Origin: an uncultured Eubacteriales bacterium
GTDB taxonomy: Bacteria > Bacillota > Clostridia > Christensenellales > CAG-138
Reading direction: 5' to 3'
Length of the DNA: 64,000 nucleotides
Assembly: GCA_900546845.1 (NCBI GenBank)
Contig: UREK01000005.1
Coordinates: 23,435 to 87,434 of the forward strand
Below the pieces are notes generated by a model. That model ran no database searches, was not told where the DNA came from, and was given only the letters and a program-made list of their open reading frames with translations. This document shows, one piece after another, positions 16,471 through 24,762 of the stretch. Position 1 is the stretch's first letter; every line of letters starts with the position of its first letter. Made by a program: the position numbers and the translations under genes.

Positions 16471-17637
16471 ATGAAAAAACGAGTGATTTTGATTGTTCTC
16501 GACAGCGTTGGCATTGGTGCGCAGCCGGACGCTGCGGCTTTTGGGGACGCAGGAGCGCATACGCTCGGCAATATTTATGAAAAACGCGGGGGACTGAACA
16601 TCCCGAACTTGCTCGCGCTGGGGCTCGGCAATATCGAGAACTCACGCTTGCCCAGCGTAGATATGCCCCAAGCTGCGTTTGGCCGTTCGGCTGAAAAGAC
16701 GCATGCAAAGGACACGACCTGCGGGCATTGGGAAATGGCCGGCATCATTATGGATACGCCGTTCAAAACCTATCCAAACGGCTTCCCGAAGGAGTTGATC
16801 GCGGAATTCGAACGGAAGATTGGCCGGGGTACACTCGGCAACTGCGTCGCATCCGGCACGGTCATCATTCAGGAACTGGGCGACGAGCATGTATACACCG
16901 GGAAGCCGATCGTCTATACCTCTGCGGACAGCGTGTTCCAGATCGCAGCACACGAGGAAGTGATCCCCCTCGCAGATCTTTACCGCATGTGTGAGACGGC
17001 GCGGGCTATGCTCGTGGGGGAAAACCTTGTGGGCCGTGTGATCGCTCGACCGTTCGTCGGCGGAAACGGTGTTTACACGCGCACGGAAAACCGGCGGGAT
17101 TACGCCGTCGAGCCTGTTGCGGAAACCATCCTTGACCGCTTTGCGCAGCACGGATTGCAGAACATCTCCATCGGAAAGATCGAAGACATCTTCTGCCACC
17201 GGAACGTTGGGCTTGTGGATCATACGAAAAACAATCCGGACGGCATTGCGGCGACGCTCAAATATCTGCGCGCGGGCGAAGGGGACTTTATCTTCACGAA
17301 CCTTGTGGATTTCGACATGCTTTACGGACACCGCAACGACGTGGAGGGTTACGCAAAGGCGCTTGAGTATTTTGACGCGCGCCTGCCGGAACTGATTGCG
17401 GCAATGCAGGAAGGCGACCTGATGCTCCTGACTGCGGATCATGGCTGCGATCCGACTTACCCCGGCACGGACCATACGCGCGAATACATCCCGATCCTTG
17501 CTCTCGGCCCGGGCTGGAAGGCTGGCGTACCGCTTGGCACGCGCGCGACGTTTGCGGACATCGCTGCTACGGCAACCGAATATCTGACGGGTGAAACCTG
17601 GCAGAATGGGACTTCCTTCCTGGGCGCCCTGCGCTGA
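16471..17637 (+). CDS. deoB: Phosphopentomutase
   Basis: 388 residues, standard for DeoB. It interconverts (deoxy)ribose 1- and 5-phosphates in nucleoside salvage. Alkaline-phosphatase superfamily metal ligands are visible: VLDSVGIGAQPDA at the N-terminus, KDTTCGHWEMAG with the phosphorylated Thr, LVDFDMLYGHRND and LLTADHGCDPTYPGTDHTREYIP. Start ATG 16471 follows CCGAGGTG. In B. subtilis drm(deoB)-pupG-dacF-spoIIA are neighbours; here deoB is followed by a degenerate DacF relative, without the nucleoside phosphorylase or spoIIA. Confidence 0.95.
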   Translation: MKKRVILIVLDSVGIGAQPDAAAFGDAGAHTLGNIYEKRGGLNIPNLLALGLGNIENSRLPSVDMPQAAFGRSAEKTHAKDTTCGHWEMAGIIMDTPFKTYPNGFPKELIAEFERKIGRGTLGNCVASGTVIIQELGDEHVYTGKPIVYTSADSVFQIAAHEEVIPLADLYRMCETARAMLVGENLVGRVIARPFVGGNGVYTRTENRRDYAVEPVAETILDRFAQHGLQNISIGKIEDIFCHRNVGLVDHTKNNPDGIAATLKYLRAGEGDFIFTNLVDFDMLYGHRNDVEGYAKALEYFDARLPELIAAMQEGDLMLLTADHGCDPTYPGTDHTREYIPILALGPGWKAGVPLGTRATFADIAATATEYLTGETWQNGTSFLGALR

Positions 17638-17657
17638 CGGGACGAATTTGGTCATGA

Positions 17658-17713
17658 AACCCTTCCGGCGGAAATATGCTTAAAGCAGAGAACGCAGGAA
17701 GGGCTTGTTTTTT
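17658..17713 (+). terminator. Terminator-like hairpin after deoB
   Basis: CCCTTCC (17660-17666) pairs with GGAAGGG (17697-17703), with a further GCG/CGC pairing inside a long loop, followed by CTTGTTTTTTATT. It overlaps the leader of the next gene, so it could be a terminator or attenuator. Confidence 0.55.
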
Positions 17714-17716
17714 ATT

Positions 17717-18880
17717 ATGATGAAACGTTCTATGGTCCGACGGATCACCTCGCTGCTGTTGGCGGCAATGCTGTGTACATTCTGTATCCGGGCAGCGCTC
17801 GCGGAACCCGACGCCGCAGCGGTGGAGCTTGCACGGGCGAAAAGCGCCTCGATTGCGGAGCTGTCTTCGCTCACGCCGGTGATTGCCAAGGAAGCGGACG
17901 AAAAGCTGGATGTTGCGGGGCTTGCGCGGCTGCCAGTGCTGCTCTATGTGTGCGAGACGATCGACGCGGGGGCGCTTGCGCTTGACGCGACTGTGACCGT
18001 CAGCGAGGCGGCGGCCGCCGTGCGCGGGCCGACTGCGTTCATCGAACCGTATGAGCGCATTTCTGCGGAATCGCTTTTGAAGGCAGGGGTGATGATCCTC
18101 GCCGGGGATGCGATAGCGGCGCTTGCGGAAGCCTGCGCGGGCACGAGCGGCGCTGCGCTTGCCGCTGTGAATGCGCGTCTTGCCGCGCTTTCAATCGAGG
18201 CCGAATGCATGTCGCTATCTGCGGAAGGGACCCGGCTCTCGGCCAACGACCTGCTCAAGCTGGGTGCGGCGCTCGCAAAGTCCGAAACGTTTTGCGCTTA
18301 CAGCGCAACGTATATGGACGAGATCGTTCACGAAAAGGGAAACAGCACCGAGCTTGTAAACCCGAACCGCCTCATCCGCAGCACGACGGGGTGTTTTGGC
18401 CTTGCGACAGGGTCTTCCACAGGGGCGGGCTATTGTGGGCTGTTTGGCGTGCGCCGGGGCGAGACCGCCTACCTTTGCGCCGTGGTGGGCGCGCCGGATT
18501 CGGCCGCGCGCTTTGCGATGGCACAGGAGATGATCGAATATTGCTTCACTGCATATCAAGCGACAGCGCTGGCGCGCGCGGGTGAGGTGCTCGTGGAAGC
18601 CATGCCGGTACACGGTGGAACGGTTGATGCGGTGGATCTTATCGCGGGGGCGGATGCAGTACTCCTGCTGCGGCAGGGCCAGAGCTATGAGCGGACGCTC
18701 TCCCTGCCGGAAACACTCGTGGCCCCGCTTTCCGCGGATCAGCCGGTCGGGAAAGCCAGCTTTACTGGACCGGACGGCAATGTCGTCGCGGAAATCGAAC
18801 TGTTCCCCAAAACGGAGATCTTGGAAGCGACGCTCTGGGAGCATGTGCGGCGCGTGTTTACGCACTGGCTGCATGGCTGA
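17717..18880 (+). CDS. DacF-like D,D-carboxypeptidase homologue lacking all catalytic motifs
   Basis: 387 residues: signal peptide (cleavage near AALAE, residue 30), an S11-like domain and a C-terminal PBP5-like domain. Aligned by eye with the intact carboxypeptidase at 22207, the fold framework matches (EKL..A....., D..VT.SEA, L......G.., TG...) but SxxK is GLAR (68-71), the SGN triad is AGD (129-131) and KTG is ATG (230-232). The nucleophilic Ser and both Lys are gone, so acylation and hydrolysis should be impossible. Reading frame is intact and long, so it is a pseudoenzyme rather than a pseudogene. It occupies the dacF position after deoB. Start could also be ATG 17720 or TTG 17705. Confidence 0.7.
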   Translation: MMKRSMVRRITSLLLAAMLCTFCIRAALAEPDAAAVELARAKSASIAELSSLTPVIAKEADEKLDVAGLARLPVLLYVCETIDAGALALDATVTVSEAAAAVRGPTAFIEPYERISAESLLKAGVMILAGDAIAALAEACAGTSGAALAAVNARLAALSIEAECMSLSAEGTRLSANDLLKLGAALAKSETFCAYSATYMDEIVHEKGNSTELVNPNRLIRSTTGCFGLATGSSTGAGYCGLFGVRRGETAYLCAVVGAPDSAARFAMAQEMIEYCFTAYQATALARAGEVLVEAMPVHGGTVDAVDLIAGADAVLLLRQGQSYERTLSLPETLVAPLSADQPVGKASFTGPDGNVVAEIELFPKTEILEATLWEHVRRVFTHWLHG

Positions 18881-18894
18881 CAGAAGGCCGCGCC

Positions 18895-18923
18895 TTGCAT
18901 CGCGGGCGGCTTTGCCGTATAAT
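18895..18923 (+). promoter_or_regulatory. Sigma-A promoter of the M50 protease-scpAB unit
   Basis: TTGCAT (18895-18900), 17 bases, TATAAT (18918-18923), about 55 bases before the TTG start of the protease. Confidence 0.65.
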
Positions 18924-18977
18924 AAAGCAAAAGCTTGCCTTTGTGGCGGGTAATACCGTTTTGAGGAGAAGACGCCG

Positions 18978-19655
18978 TTGTTATTTGGTTTTGGCAGTAC
19001 CGACCTGTCCACGATTCTTTTGGAGATCCTTTACCGCATCCCCGGGATTTTGGTTGCGATTTCGTTTCATGAATGCGCGCACGCATACGCGGCCTATAAA
19101 TGCGGCGACCCAACCGCGCGCAATTTGGGCCGGATGACGCTCAACCCGTTTGCGCATTTTGATCCGATTGGCCTTGTGATGATGCTGCTCGTGCGTTTCG
19201 GCTGGGCGAAGCCCGTGCCGATCAACACGCGCAACTTTAAGCACCCCCGAAAGGACGAGCTCATCGTCTCCCTTGCAGGCGTTGCGACGAATCTTATCAT
19301 CGCCTTTGTGACGTTGGGCGTGGTTTATGTTTTGCAGATCTTCACGAGCGTGGAAAGCGTAATCCTGGACAACATCCTGAGTTCCATGTTTTTCATCAAC
19401 CTGGCGTTTTTCGTGTTCAACCTGCTGCCCATCCCGCCGCTTGACGGGTACCATGTGCTTCAATGCATCCTGGGCCGCTTTACGCACAGCGCCGCCGGGT
19501 TTAAGGTTTTCTATTATCTTGAGCGCTACGGCTTTATGATCCTCATTGCCGTACTGCTCCTCAATGCCAACACGGGCTTCATGAGCAACATCGTGATGGG
19601 CCTATGGTCCGGCATGAGCGCGATTTATTCCGCAATTTTCGGCCTGTTCCTGTAA
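18978..19655 (+). CDS. Site-2 protease family (M50) membrane metalloprotease
   Basis: 225 residues, polytopic. The zinc-binding HExxH is in ISFHECAHAYAAYKCGD (about residue 33) and the second ligand motif is LLPIPPLDGYHVLQ (Asp near 153). N- and C-terminal hydrophobic helices frame these, typical of the short YwhC-like intramembrane proteases found beside scpAB in Firmicutes. Substrate unknown; SpoIVFB and RasP are more distant relatives. The start is TTG at 18978, nine bases after GAGGAG; no ATG fits. scpA starts 13 bases after the stop, so the three genes are likely an operon. Confidence 0.85.
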   Translation: MLFGFGSTDLSTILLEILYRIPGILVAISFHECAHAYAAYKCGDPTARNLGRMTLNPFAHFDPIGLVMMLLVRFGWAKPVPINTRNFKHPRKDELIVSLAGVATNLIIAFVTLGVVYVLQIFTSVESVILDNILSSMFFINLAFFVFNLLPIPPLDGYHVLQCILGRFTHSAAGFKVFYYLERYGFMILIAVLLLNANTGFMSNIVMGLWSGMSAIYSAIFGLFL

Positions 19656-19668
19656 GGCCGGGTGAACT

Positions 19669-20436
19669 ATGGCGTACGAAGTTCACCTGAGCCAGTTCGA
19701 TGGCCCGCTCGACCTGCTGCTTCACCTGATCGAGCAGGCGAAGGTTGACATCAAGGACATCTTCATTTCAGAAATCACCGCGCAGTACCTCGCGCTCATG
19801 GGAGAGGTGGACGAGCTCGATATGGATACTGCAAGCGAGTTCCTTATCATGGCGGCCACGCTTGTGTACATCAAATCGCGCTCGCTTTTGCCGCGCCCAC
19901 CGCGGGAGGAGCCCGAAGGGGAAGAGGATCCGGAGGCCGCGCTCGTCCGGCAGCTGCGCGAATATAAGGCCTTCAAGGAAGCGGGCGCAAAGCTCGCGGC
20001 GCTGCAAAGCGAGATGGCCCGCGCCTATACCCGCCTGCCGGAGGAGTTCGTCCTGCCGCCGCAGGAATACAGCCTCGCGGAGGCAACGAGCGCGGAGCTT
20101 TACGACGCTTTTTTCGCGGTGCTCAACCGCGAAACGCCGGAGTCCGCCGTCCCTTCGCAGCTGCATCAGGTGCGGGCGGATGTGTTCACAATCCGCAGAC
20201 AGCTCAAGAAGATCCGCGCAGTGCTTTCGGAGCAAGGCCGCGCAGGCTTTGAGTCTCTTTTTGATGAAACGAGCGAAAAACTGGAGAAGATCGTGACCTT
20301 TATGGCGCTGCTGGATATGATCATGCGCAACGAGATCACGCTGCGGCAAAGCAGGCCCTATGGGCCGATCACGATCATTGCAGCGCACCTTTTGAGCGAT
20401 GACGACGACGTGGAATACATGGACGAGCAGGAATGA
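19669..20436 (+). CDS. scpA: Segregation and condensation protein A
   Basis: 255 residues. The kleisin of the bacterial SMC-ScpAB condensin. N-terminal signature YEVHLSQFDGPLDLLLHLIEQAKVDI and the following FLIMAATLVYIKSRSLLP helix contact the SMC neck; an acidic Pro/Glu linker follows (REEPEGEEDPEA); the C-terminal winged helix (about 195-240: TFMALLDMIMRNEITLRQ) binds the SMC head. Start ATG 19669 lies after GGCCGGGTGA. scpB follows after 40 bases. Confidence 0.95.
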   Translation: MAYEVHLSQFDGPLDLLLHLIEQAKVDIKDIFISEITAQYLALMGEVDELDMDTASEFLIMAATLVYIKSRSLLPRPPREEPEGEEDPEAALVRQLREYKAFKEAGAKLAALQSEMARAYTRLPEEFVLPPQEYSLAEATSAELYDAFFAVLNRETPESAVPSQLHQVRADVFTIRRQLKKIRAVLSEQGRAGFESLFDETSEKLEKIVTFMALLDMIMRNEITLRQSRPYGPITIIAAHLLSDDDDVEYMDEQE

Positions 20437-20476
20437 GGGCGAAGAGAAAACGCCGGAATGAAAGGAGGACAAGGAC

Positions 20477-21037
20477 TTGCAATACGACGAGCGCTTCGGC
20501 GCGATCGAATGCATCCTTTTTGTATCGGGGGATCCCGTGCCGATCATCCAGCTTCAGCGGGCGCTGGAGCTGACGGATATTGAGATGCAATCCATCCTGC
20601 AATCCATGGATGCGCTGTACCGGCAGGAGGAACGCGGCATCCAGCTTTATATTACCGAGGAAACCGTGCAGCTTGTTTCCAATCGCAAATATACCGAGAT
20701 GGTGCTTGCGCTGTTGCAGCCCGTGCAGTCGCGCTCCTTTTCGCAATCCATGCTGGAAACGCTTTCTATTATCGCTTACAAACAGCCTGTGACACGCGCG
20801 GACATCGAAGCGGTACGCGGCGTGCGCTGCGAGTACGCCGTAAGCCAGCTTCTGAAGCTCGGCATGATCCGCGAGCTCGGCAGGAAGGACGTAGTCGGCC
20901 GGCCGATGCTCTTCGGGACGACGGATGCGTTCCTCCGGCATTTTGGCCTGCGTACCATCCGCGAATTGCCGCGCTATGAGGCGTATGCCGGAGCCGAAGC
21001 AGATGCGGAAAAAACGGGAACCGATGAACCGGCGTGA
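20477..21037 (+). CDS. scpB: Segregation and condensation protein B
   Basis: 186 residues with two winged-helix domains: FGAIECILFVSGDPVPI at the N-terminus and SQSMLETLSIIAYKQPVTRADIEAVRGV in the second, the family hallmark, plus LGRKDVVGRPMLFGTTDAFLRHFGL at the C-terminus. ScpB dimers clamp ScpA in the SMC condensin complex for chromosome segregation. The start is TTG 20477, eight bases after a full AAAGGAGG site; no ATG is available. Co-transcribed with scpA. Confidence 0.95.
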   Translation: MQYDERFGAIECILFVSGDPVPIIQLQRALELTDIEMQSILQSMDALYRQEERGIQLYITEETVQLVSNRKYTEMVLALLQPVQSRSFSQSMLETLSIIAYKQPVTRADIEAVRGVRCEYAVSQLLKLGMIRELGRKDVVGRPMLFGTTDAFLRHFGLRTIRELPRYEAYAGAEADAEKTGTDEPA

Positions 21038-21173
21038 AGAATGCCGACAGCAACGCGCCGCTGCTCAGGAAGACCAGAGAAATAATCACACCTGGGGATA
21101 ATCGCCGGCTCCGTCATATTTTTCCGCGAAACGCAAACAATAGGAACCATACGCTCCGGCTCGGAGGAAGGAT

Positions 21174-21716
21174 ATGGTTCTTTTTTTATGCATTTTAGTG
21201 GGCGTTGCCACGCTGCTGGCCTGCGTGCTCTGGCGCATCGCGGTGCGTTTCCACATACAGCTTACGGGCGCACACTTTTATGCGCATGCGGATCTGTGCC
21301 TGCTGTTCGGGCTGATCCGGATCCCAATGGGCGTGGAGACGAGCATTCCTGCATTGTTGCGAAGAACGGAGAAAAAGAAACCAAAAGCGCGCAAGCCCCA
21401 ACGCAAACGGCTTTTGCATACGATCCTCTGGCGTGGGCGGAAAACGGGCGCGCTGCGCCTGAAAAAATTTAAGTGCTGTGGGCGGATCGGCGATGCGGAC
21501 GACGCGTTTTGTAGCGTGATGGCGGCGGGAGCAGCTGAGATAGTTCTGGAACTGCTGCGCGCATGGTTTCCCGCGCATTCTGGATCCATTTCCATTGCAC
21601 CTTCTTTTGAACACAACGTTGTTTGGGTTTATCTGGAAGGCATATTGGAAATTGTTCCAACGCAGATTATAGGTGTTCTCATTCGAGATGAGAAAACAAG
21701 GAGGAACAGAGCATGA
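21174..21716 (+). CDS. DUF2953 protein
   Basis: 180 residues with an N-terminal transmembrane helix (VLFLCILVGVATLLACVLWRI, residues 2-20) followed by VRFHIQLTGAHFYAHADLCLLFGLIRIPM, the DUF2953 pattern, a basic Lys/Arg stretch (KKKPKARKPQRKRL) and a C-terminal part ending LIRDEKTRRNRA. In Bacillus and Clostridium this gene (ytfI) sits directly upstream of ytfJ, exactly as here, and the two overlap by four bases. Function unknown; sporulation-linked by context. Start after CTCGGAGGAAGGAT. Confidence 0.8.
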   Translation: MVLFLCILVGVATLLACVLWRIAVRFHIQLTGAHFYAHADLCLLFGLIRIPMGVETSIPALLRRTEKKKPKARKPQRKRLLHTILWRGRKTGALRLKKFKCCGRIGDADDAFCSVMAAGAAEIVLELLRAWFPAHSGSISIAPSFEHNVVWVYLEGILEIVPTQIIGVLIRDEKTRRNRA

Positions 21717-22180
21717 TGCACCCGATTGAAAACATTATGAAGAGCGCGATGGAGGAGATCAAGGCGATGGTGGACGTGAACACCATCGTAGGAGCCCCAA
21801 TCCTGACAGGCGATGAAACTATGATCCTACCGGTTTCCAAAGTGAGCCTAGGCTTTCTTTCCGGCGGCGGCGAATATGGCGCGGACAGCGGCAAGCCTGT
21901 GCGCAAATCCGGCGCGGCGCTCGACAATGAAGCGAACGGGGATGAGGCAGGGCAGCGGTATCCGTTTGCGGGCACGGCTGTTGCAGGCATGAGCCTCACG
22001 CCGATGGCATTCCTTTCGGTGAACGCGGGTTGCGTTAAGGTATTGCCGGCGCAGTATAAGAATAGTTGGGATCGCGTAATCGACTTGCTTCCGGAAGCAG
22101 TTTGTGCGGTGGAACGCATGGTGTGCGACGCGGCGCCCGCTGCCTGCGCATCACAACCGTCAGAAAAAGCACAGCAGTAA
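21713..22180 (+). CDS. ytfJ: YtfJ/GerW family sporulation protein
   Basis: 155 residues. Core family pattern PIENIMKSAMEEIKAMVDVNTIVGAPI, then TMILPVSKVSLGFLSGGGEYG and a C-terminal VERM helix. GerW (YtfJ) is a spore protein needed for GerA-type L-alanine germination in B. subtilis; its biochemical role is unclear. Start ATG 21713 (or ATG 21716) follows CAAGGAGGAACAG and overlaps the DUF2953 gene stop. An intact carboxypeptidase gene follows, so the cluster seems envelope and spore related. Confidence 0.88.
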   Translation: MMHPIENIMKSAMEEIKAMVDVNTIVGAPILTGDETMILPVSKVSLGFLSGGGEYGADSGKPVRKSGAALDNEANGDEAGQRYPFAGTAVAGMSLTPMAFLSVNAGCVKVLPAQYKNSWDRVIDLLPEAVCAVERMVCDAAPAACASQPSEKAQQ

Positions 22181-22206
22181 ACGGACGGAGGACGGGAGCG
22201 CAAAAG

Positions 22207-23343
22207 ATGAAACAGTGGACGCAACGGATGACAGCAGTTTTGCTGGCCGTGCTTGCGGCGTTTTCGCTCAGTGGAGGCGCGCTTGCAGAGCCGGAGCGTG
22301 ATACGGTGGAGGTATCTGCAGGCGGCGTCATGCTCATGGACGCGCGCACGAACAAGGTGCTTTATGCCAAGACCGCACATGAAAAGCTTCCCATGGCAAG
22401 CACGACGAAAATCATGACGGCTATTCTTGCGATCGAAAGCGGAAATCTGGACGTGCTCGTGACGATCCCGAAGGAAGCGTATGGCGTGGAAGGCTCCAGC
22501 ATGTATTTGCGCCTGGGTGAGCAGATCAGCCTGCGCGACCTGGTATATGGTCTTATGCTCGTATCCGGGAACGACGCCGCCGTTGCGATTGCCATGCATG
22601 TGGGCGGAAGCATTGCGGGATTCGCCGCGCTGATGAACGCCAAAGCGGAGGTGCTCGGCGCACATAACACGCATTTTGTAACGCCAAATGGCCTGCATGA
22701 TCCGGAGCATTACACGACGGCATATGATCTTGCACGCATTGCGTCCTACGCCATGCAGAATGAGACCTTCCGCGAGATCGTAGGCACGACGTATTACCGC
22801 ACCACAACGGGCGAAATCACGCGCACTGTGAAGAACAAAAATAAGATCCTCTGGGAATACGAGGGCGGAAATGGTATAAAGACCGGATATACGACGGCTG
22901 CGGGGAAATGCCTTGTCTTTTCGGCGGAGCGGGACGGCATGCTGCTCGTCGGCGTGGTGCTCAACTGCCCGGATATGTTCCCAGCAGCAAAGCGGCTGCT
23001 GGATTATGGGTTTGAAACCTACAAGCCGGAAACGCTCGTTGCAGCAGGTGACCAGATCGCCCGCATCCGCGTAAGCGGCGGCAAAAAAAACGCCTTGGCG
23101 CTTGCAGCAAAAGAAGATATAATTATCTTGGTAAAGGATGGCGACAGCACAATGGTGCGCACCGTTGTTAAGCTTGCGGAACAAGCGCGGGCCCCGGTGG
23201 CACAGGGAGATGGGCTCGGCACGCTGGAAGTCTGGGAGGATGGGCACATTCTCGCACAGACGGAGCTCGTTGCAGCGGAAGCTGTGGAGTCCGCCGCCTT
23301 CCCGGATTATTTGGAAAGGCTGTTCAGACGCTGGAGTGTGTGA
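22207..23343 (+). CDS. D-alanyl-D-alanine carboxypeptidase (S11, DacF/DacB type)
   Basis: 378 residues, with a signal peptide (MKQWTQRMTAVLLAVLAAF, cleavage near GALAEPE). All three active-site motifs are intact: SxxK as STTK (65-68), SGN (120-122) and KTG (225-227), followed by a C-terminal PBP5-like domain and a terminal amphipathic tail. It trims the terminal D-Ala of stem peptides, controlling cross-linking in cell wall or spore cortex. Start ATG 22207 after ACGGGAGCGC. Serves as the functional comparison for the dead paralogue at 17717. Confidence 0.93.
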   Translation: MKQWTQRMTAVLLAVLAAFSLSGGALAEPERDTVEVSAGGVMLMDARTNKVLYAKTAHEKLPMASTTKIMTAILAIESGNLDVLVTIPKEAYGVEGSSMYLRLGEQISLRDLVYGLMLVSGNDAAVAIAMHVGGSIAGFAALMNAKAEVLGAHNTHFVTPNGLHDPEHYTTAYDLARIASYAMQNETFREIVGTTYYRTTTGEITRTVKNKNKILWEYEGGNGIKTGYTTAAGKCLVFSAERDGMLLVGVVLNCPDMFPAAKRLLDYGFETYKPETLVAAGDQIARIRVSGGKKNALALAAKEDIIILVKDGDSTMVRTVVKLAEQARAPVAQGDGLGTLEVWEDGHILAQTELVAAEAVESAAFPDYLERLFRRWSV

Positions 23344-23361
23344 GCGGCACGGTGCGTGCGC

Positions 23362-24075
23362 ATGCGGTTGCAGAAATACTTGGCGGATGCAGGGATTGAT
23401 TCCCGCAGAAAATGTGAGGACCTGATCGCCCAAGGGCTGGTTTTTGTAAACGGAGCTCCGGCGGAACTCGGCTGTGTGGTGGATCCTGAACGGGACATTG
23501 TGGTCTATGCAGGGAAGCGCGTTGCATCTGCGCAGGAGAGGACGGTCCTCGCGTTCAACAAGCCGCAATGCGTTGTGAGCACCATGCGCGACCCAGAGGG
23601 CCGCATGACCGTGGCGGACTATTTCGTTGATTTCCCGGAGCGGCTTTACCCAGTGGGGCGGCTGGATTACGACTCCGAAGGCCTTCTCATCATGACCAAC
23701 GACGGGGCGCTTGCGTACCGGATGACACACCCAAAGTTCACGGTAGAAAAGACGTATCTGGTGCATTGCGACGGTGTGCTGACCACGGTGGAGCGCAACG
23801 CGCTCGAGCATGGCGTGATGCTTGCCGATGGATTGACCGCACCTGCCCGCATCGGAGAGATCAGAAACCTAAAGTTCGGGAATACGTCCTTTGAAATCAC
23901 TATCCATGAAGGGCGGAACCGCCAGGTTCGCAGGATGCTTGCGGCAGTGGGACATGAGACGTTGCTGTTGCGGCGGGTAGCGTTCGGCCCAATTAAGCTG
24001 GGCACGCTTGCGCAGGGAAAATGGCGCTGCTTGAGTGAAACGGAGTCCGAAAAGCTGGGCATATTGCTGCGATAA
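23362..24075 (+). CDS. rluB: rRNA large-subunit pseudouridine synthase (RluB family)
   Basis: 237 residues. N-terminal S4 domain MRLQKYLADAGIDSRRKCEDLI and RsuA/RluB catalytic domain with YPVGRLDYDSEGLLIMTND (catalytic Asp in RLDYDSEG) and the C-terminal INGRNRQVRRML-type motif EGRNRQVRRMLAAVGH. By family it isomerises a uridine in 23S rRNA near the peptidyl transferase centre (E. coli position 2605). ATG 23362 fits the family start; an in-frame GTG at 23356 is an alternative and there is no strong ribosome-binding site, so coupling to the upstream stop is likely. scpB-dac-rluB order is common in Firmicutes. A strong terminator follows. Confidence 0.93.
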   Translation: MRLQKYLADAGIDSRRKCEDLIAQGLVFVNGAPAELGCVVDPERDIVVYAGKRVASAQERTVLAFNKPQCVVSTMRDPEGRMTVADYFVDFPERLYPVGRLDYDSEGLLIMTNDGALAYRMTHPKFTVEKTYLVHCDGVLTTVERNALEHGVMLADGLTAPARIGEIRNLKFGNTSFEITIHEGRNRQVRRMLAAVGHETLLLRRVAFGPIKLGTLAQGKWRCLSETESEKLGILLR

Positions 24076-24102
24076 AAAGGGGATGCCAAAGCTGAGTTTA
24101 GG

Positions 24103-24140
24103 GCAATATTCCAAAAAAGTGGAATATTGCTTATTTTTTT
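24103..24140 (+). terminator. Rho-independent terminator after rluB
   Basis: GCAATATTCC (24103-24112) pairs perfectly with GGAATATTGC (24121-24130), followed by TTATTTTTTT. The rest of the gap to 24289 is AT-rich with CTATAAAT near 24257 as a possible -10 element; nothing else recognised there. Confidence 0.88.
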
Positions 24141-24289
24141 ATTAACGAGGGGCAGGAAAAACAGGAAAGACGGAGAATATAAAAAATAAGGCGGTGAATT
24201 GAGTGATATGGAAATTCAAACTTGTTCTTATAAAAAGCCGTTAGAATTTCGGGAACACTATAAATAATCCTTAGAATGGAGGTTGGCTT

Positions 24290-24718
24290 ATGGAAATTAG
24301 TCCTTGGTATGTATTGCTGTTAGGCATGGGAACCGTATTCGTTGGCTTGCTGAGCATCATTTTGCTCACAAAACTGATGGGCGCCTTGGTAGGCAAAAAA
24401 ACGCAAGTTTTGCCTGAGCAAAAACCAGTTGCACAAAACGATGTGTCCATAGCCGCCCCTGCAATACAGCAGCCTGCGTTCCCGATTGCAGACCGTACTT
24501 GTTTCAGCGCCGTAGTTGCGGCAGCAGTCGCGTCCTACATGGGGACGGATGCGCCGGGCTTGCGCATCCGAAGCATTAAGCAGTTATCGGCCGTGCCGGC
24601 AAGCGGTACGGATGAACATAATCGGTTTATTGCTGTAATTACGGCAGCGATTGCGACCGCAGCCGGCATGGACGCAGCTGGCCTTAGAGTTCACAGCATC
24701 CGGAAGATTGAGAATTGA
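24290..24718 (+). CDS. oadG: Oxaloacetate decarboxylase gamma chain (OadG) with duplicated tail
   Basis: 142 residues. The N-terminal helix (WYVLLLGMGTVFVGLLSIILL) followed by TKLMG is the OadG pattern; the subunit anchors the alpha chain to the membrane beta chain and binds zinc in homologues. The tail carries two copies of a ~28-residue unit: VVAAAVASYMGTDAPGLRIR (from about 72) and VITAAIATAAGMDAAGLRVH (from about 113), each ending in SIKQL / SIRKI. Usually a single such unit is present. First gene of a four-gene decarboxylase operon; AGAATGGAGG precedes the start. Confidence 0.85.
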   Translation: MEISPWYVLLLGMGTVFVGLLSIILLTKLMGALVGKKTQVLPEQKPVAQNDVSIAAPAIQQPAFPIADRTCFSAVVAAAVASYMGTDAPGLRIRSIKQLSAVPASGTDEHNRFIAVITAAIATAAGMDAAGLRVHSIRKIEN

Positions 24719-24762
24719 CCAAGTAGCATCAAACAACATTATCACGTTTAGGAGGAACCATC

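Noticed and set aside
21679..23811. 710-codon minus-strand open frame across ytfJ and the carboxypeptidase
   Set aside because: The + strand has recognisable YtfJ, S11 peptidase and RluB proteins here; the minus frame has no family motif.
24131..24289. Small RNA or attenuator before the oad operon
   Set aside because: AT-rich with no convincing structure or start/stop signals beyond a possible -10 element.
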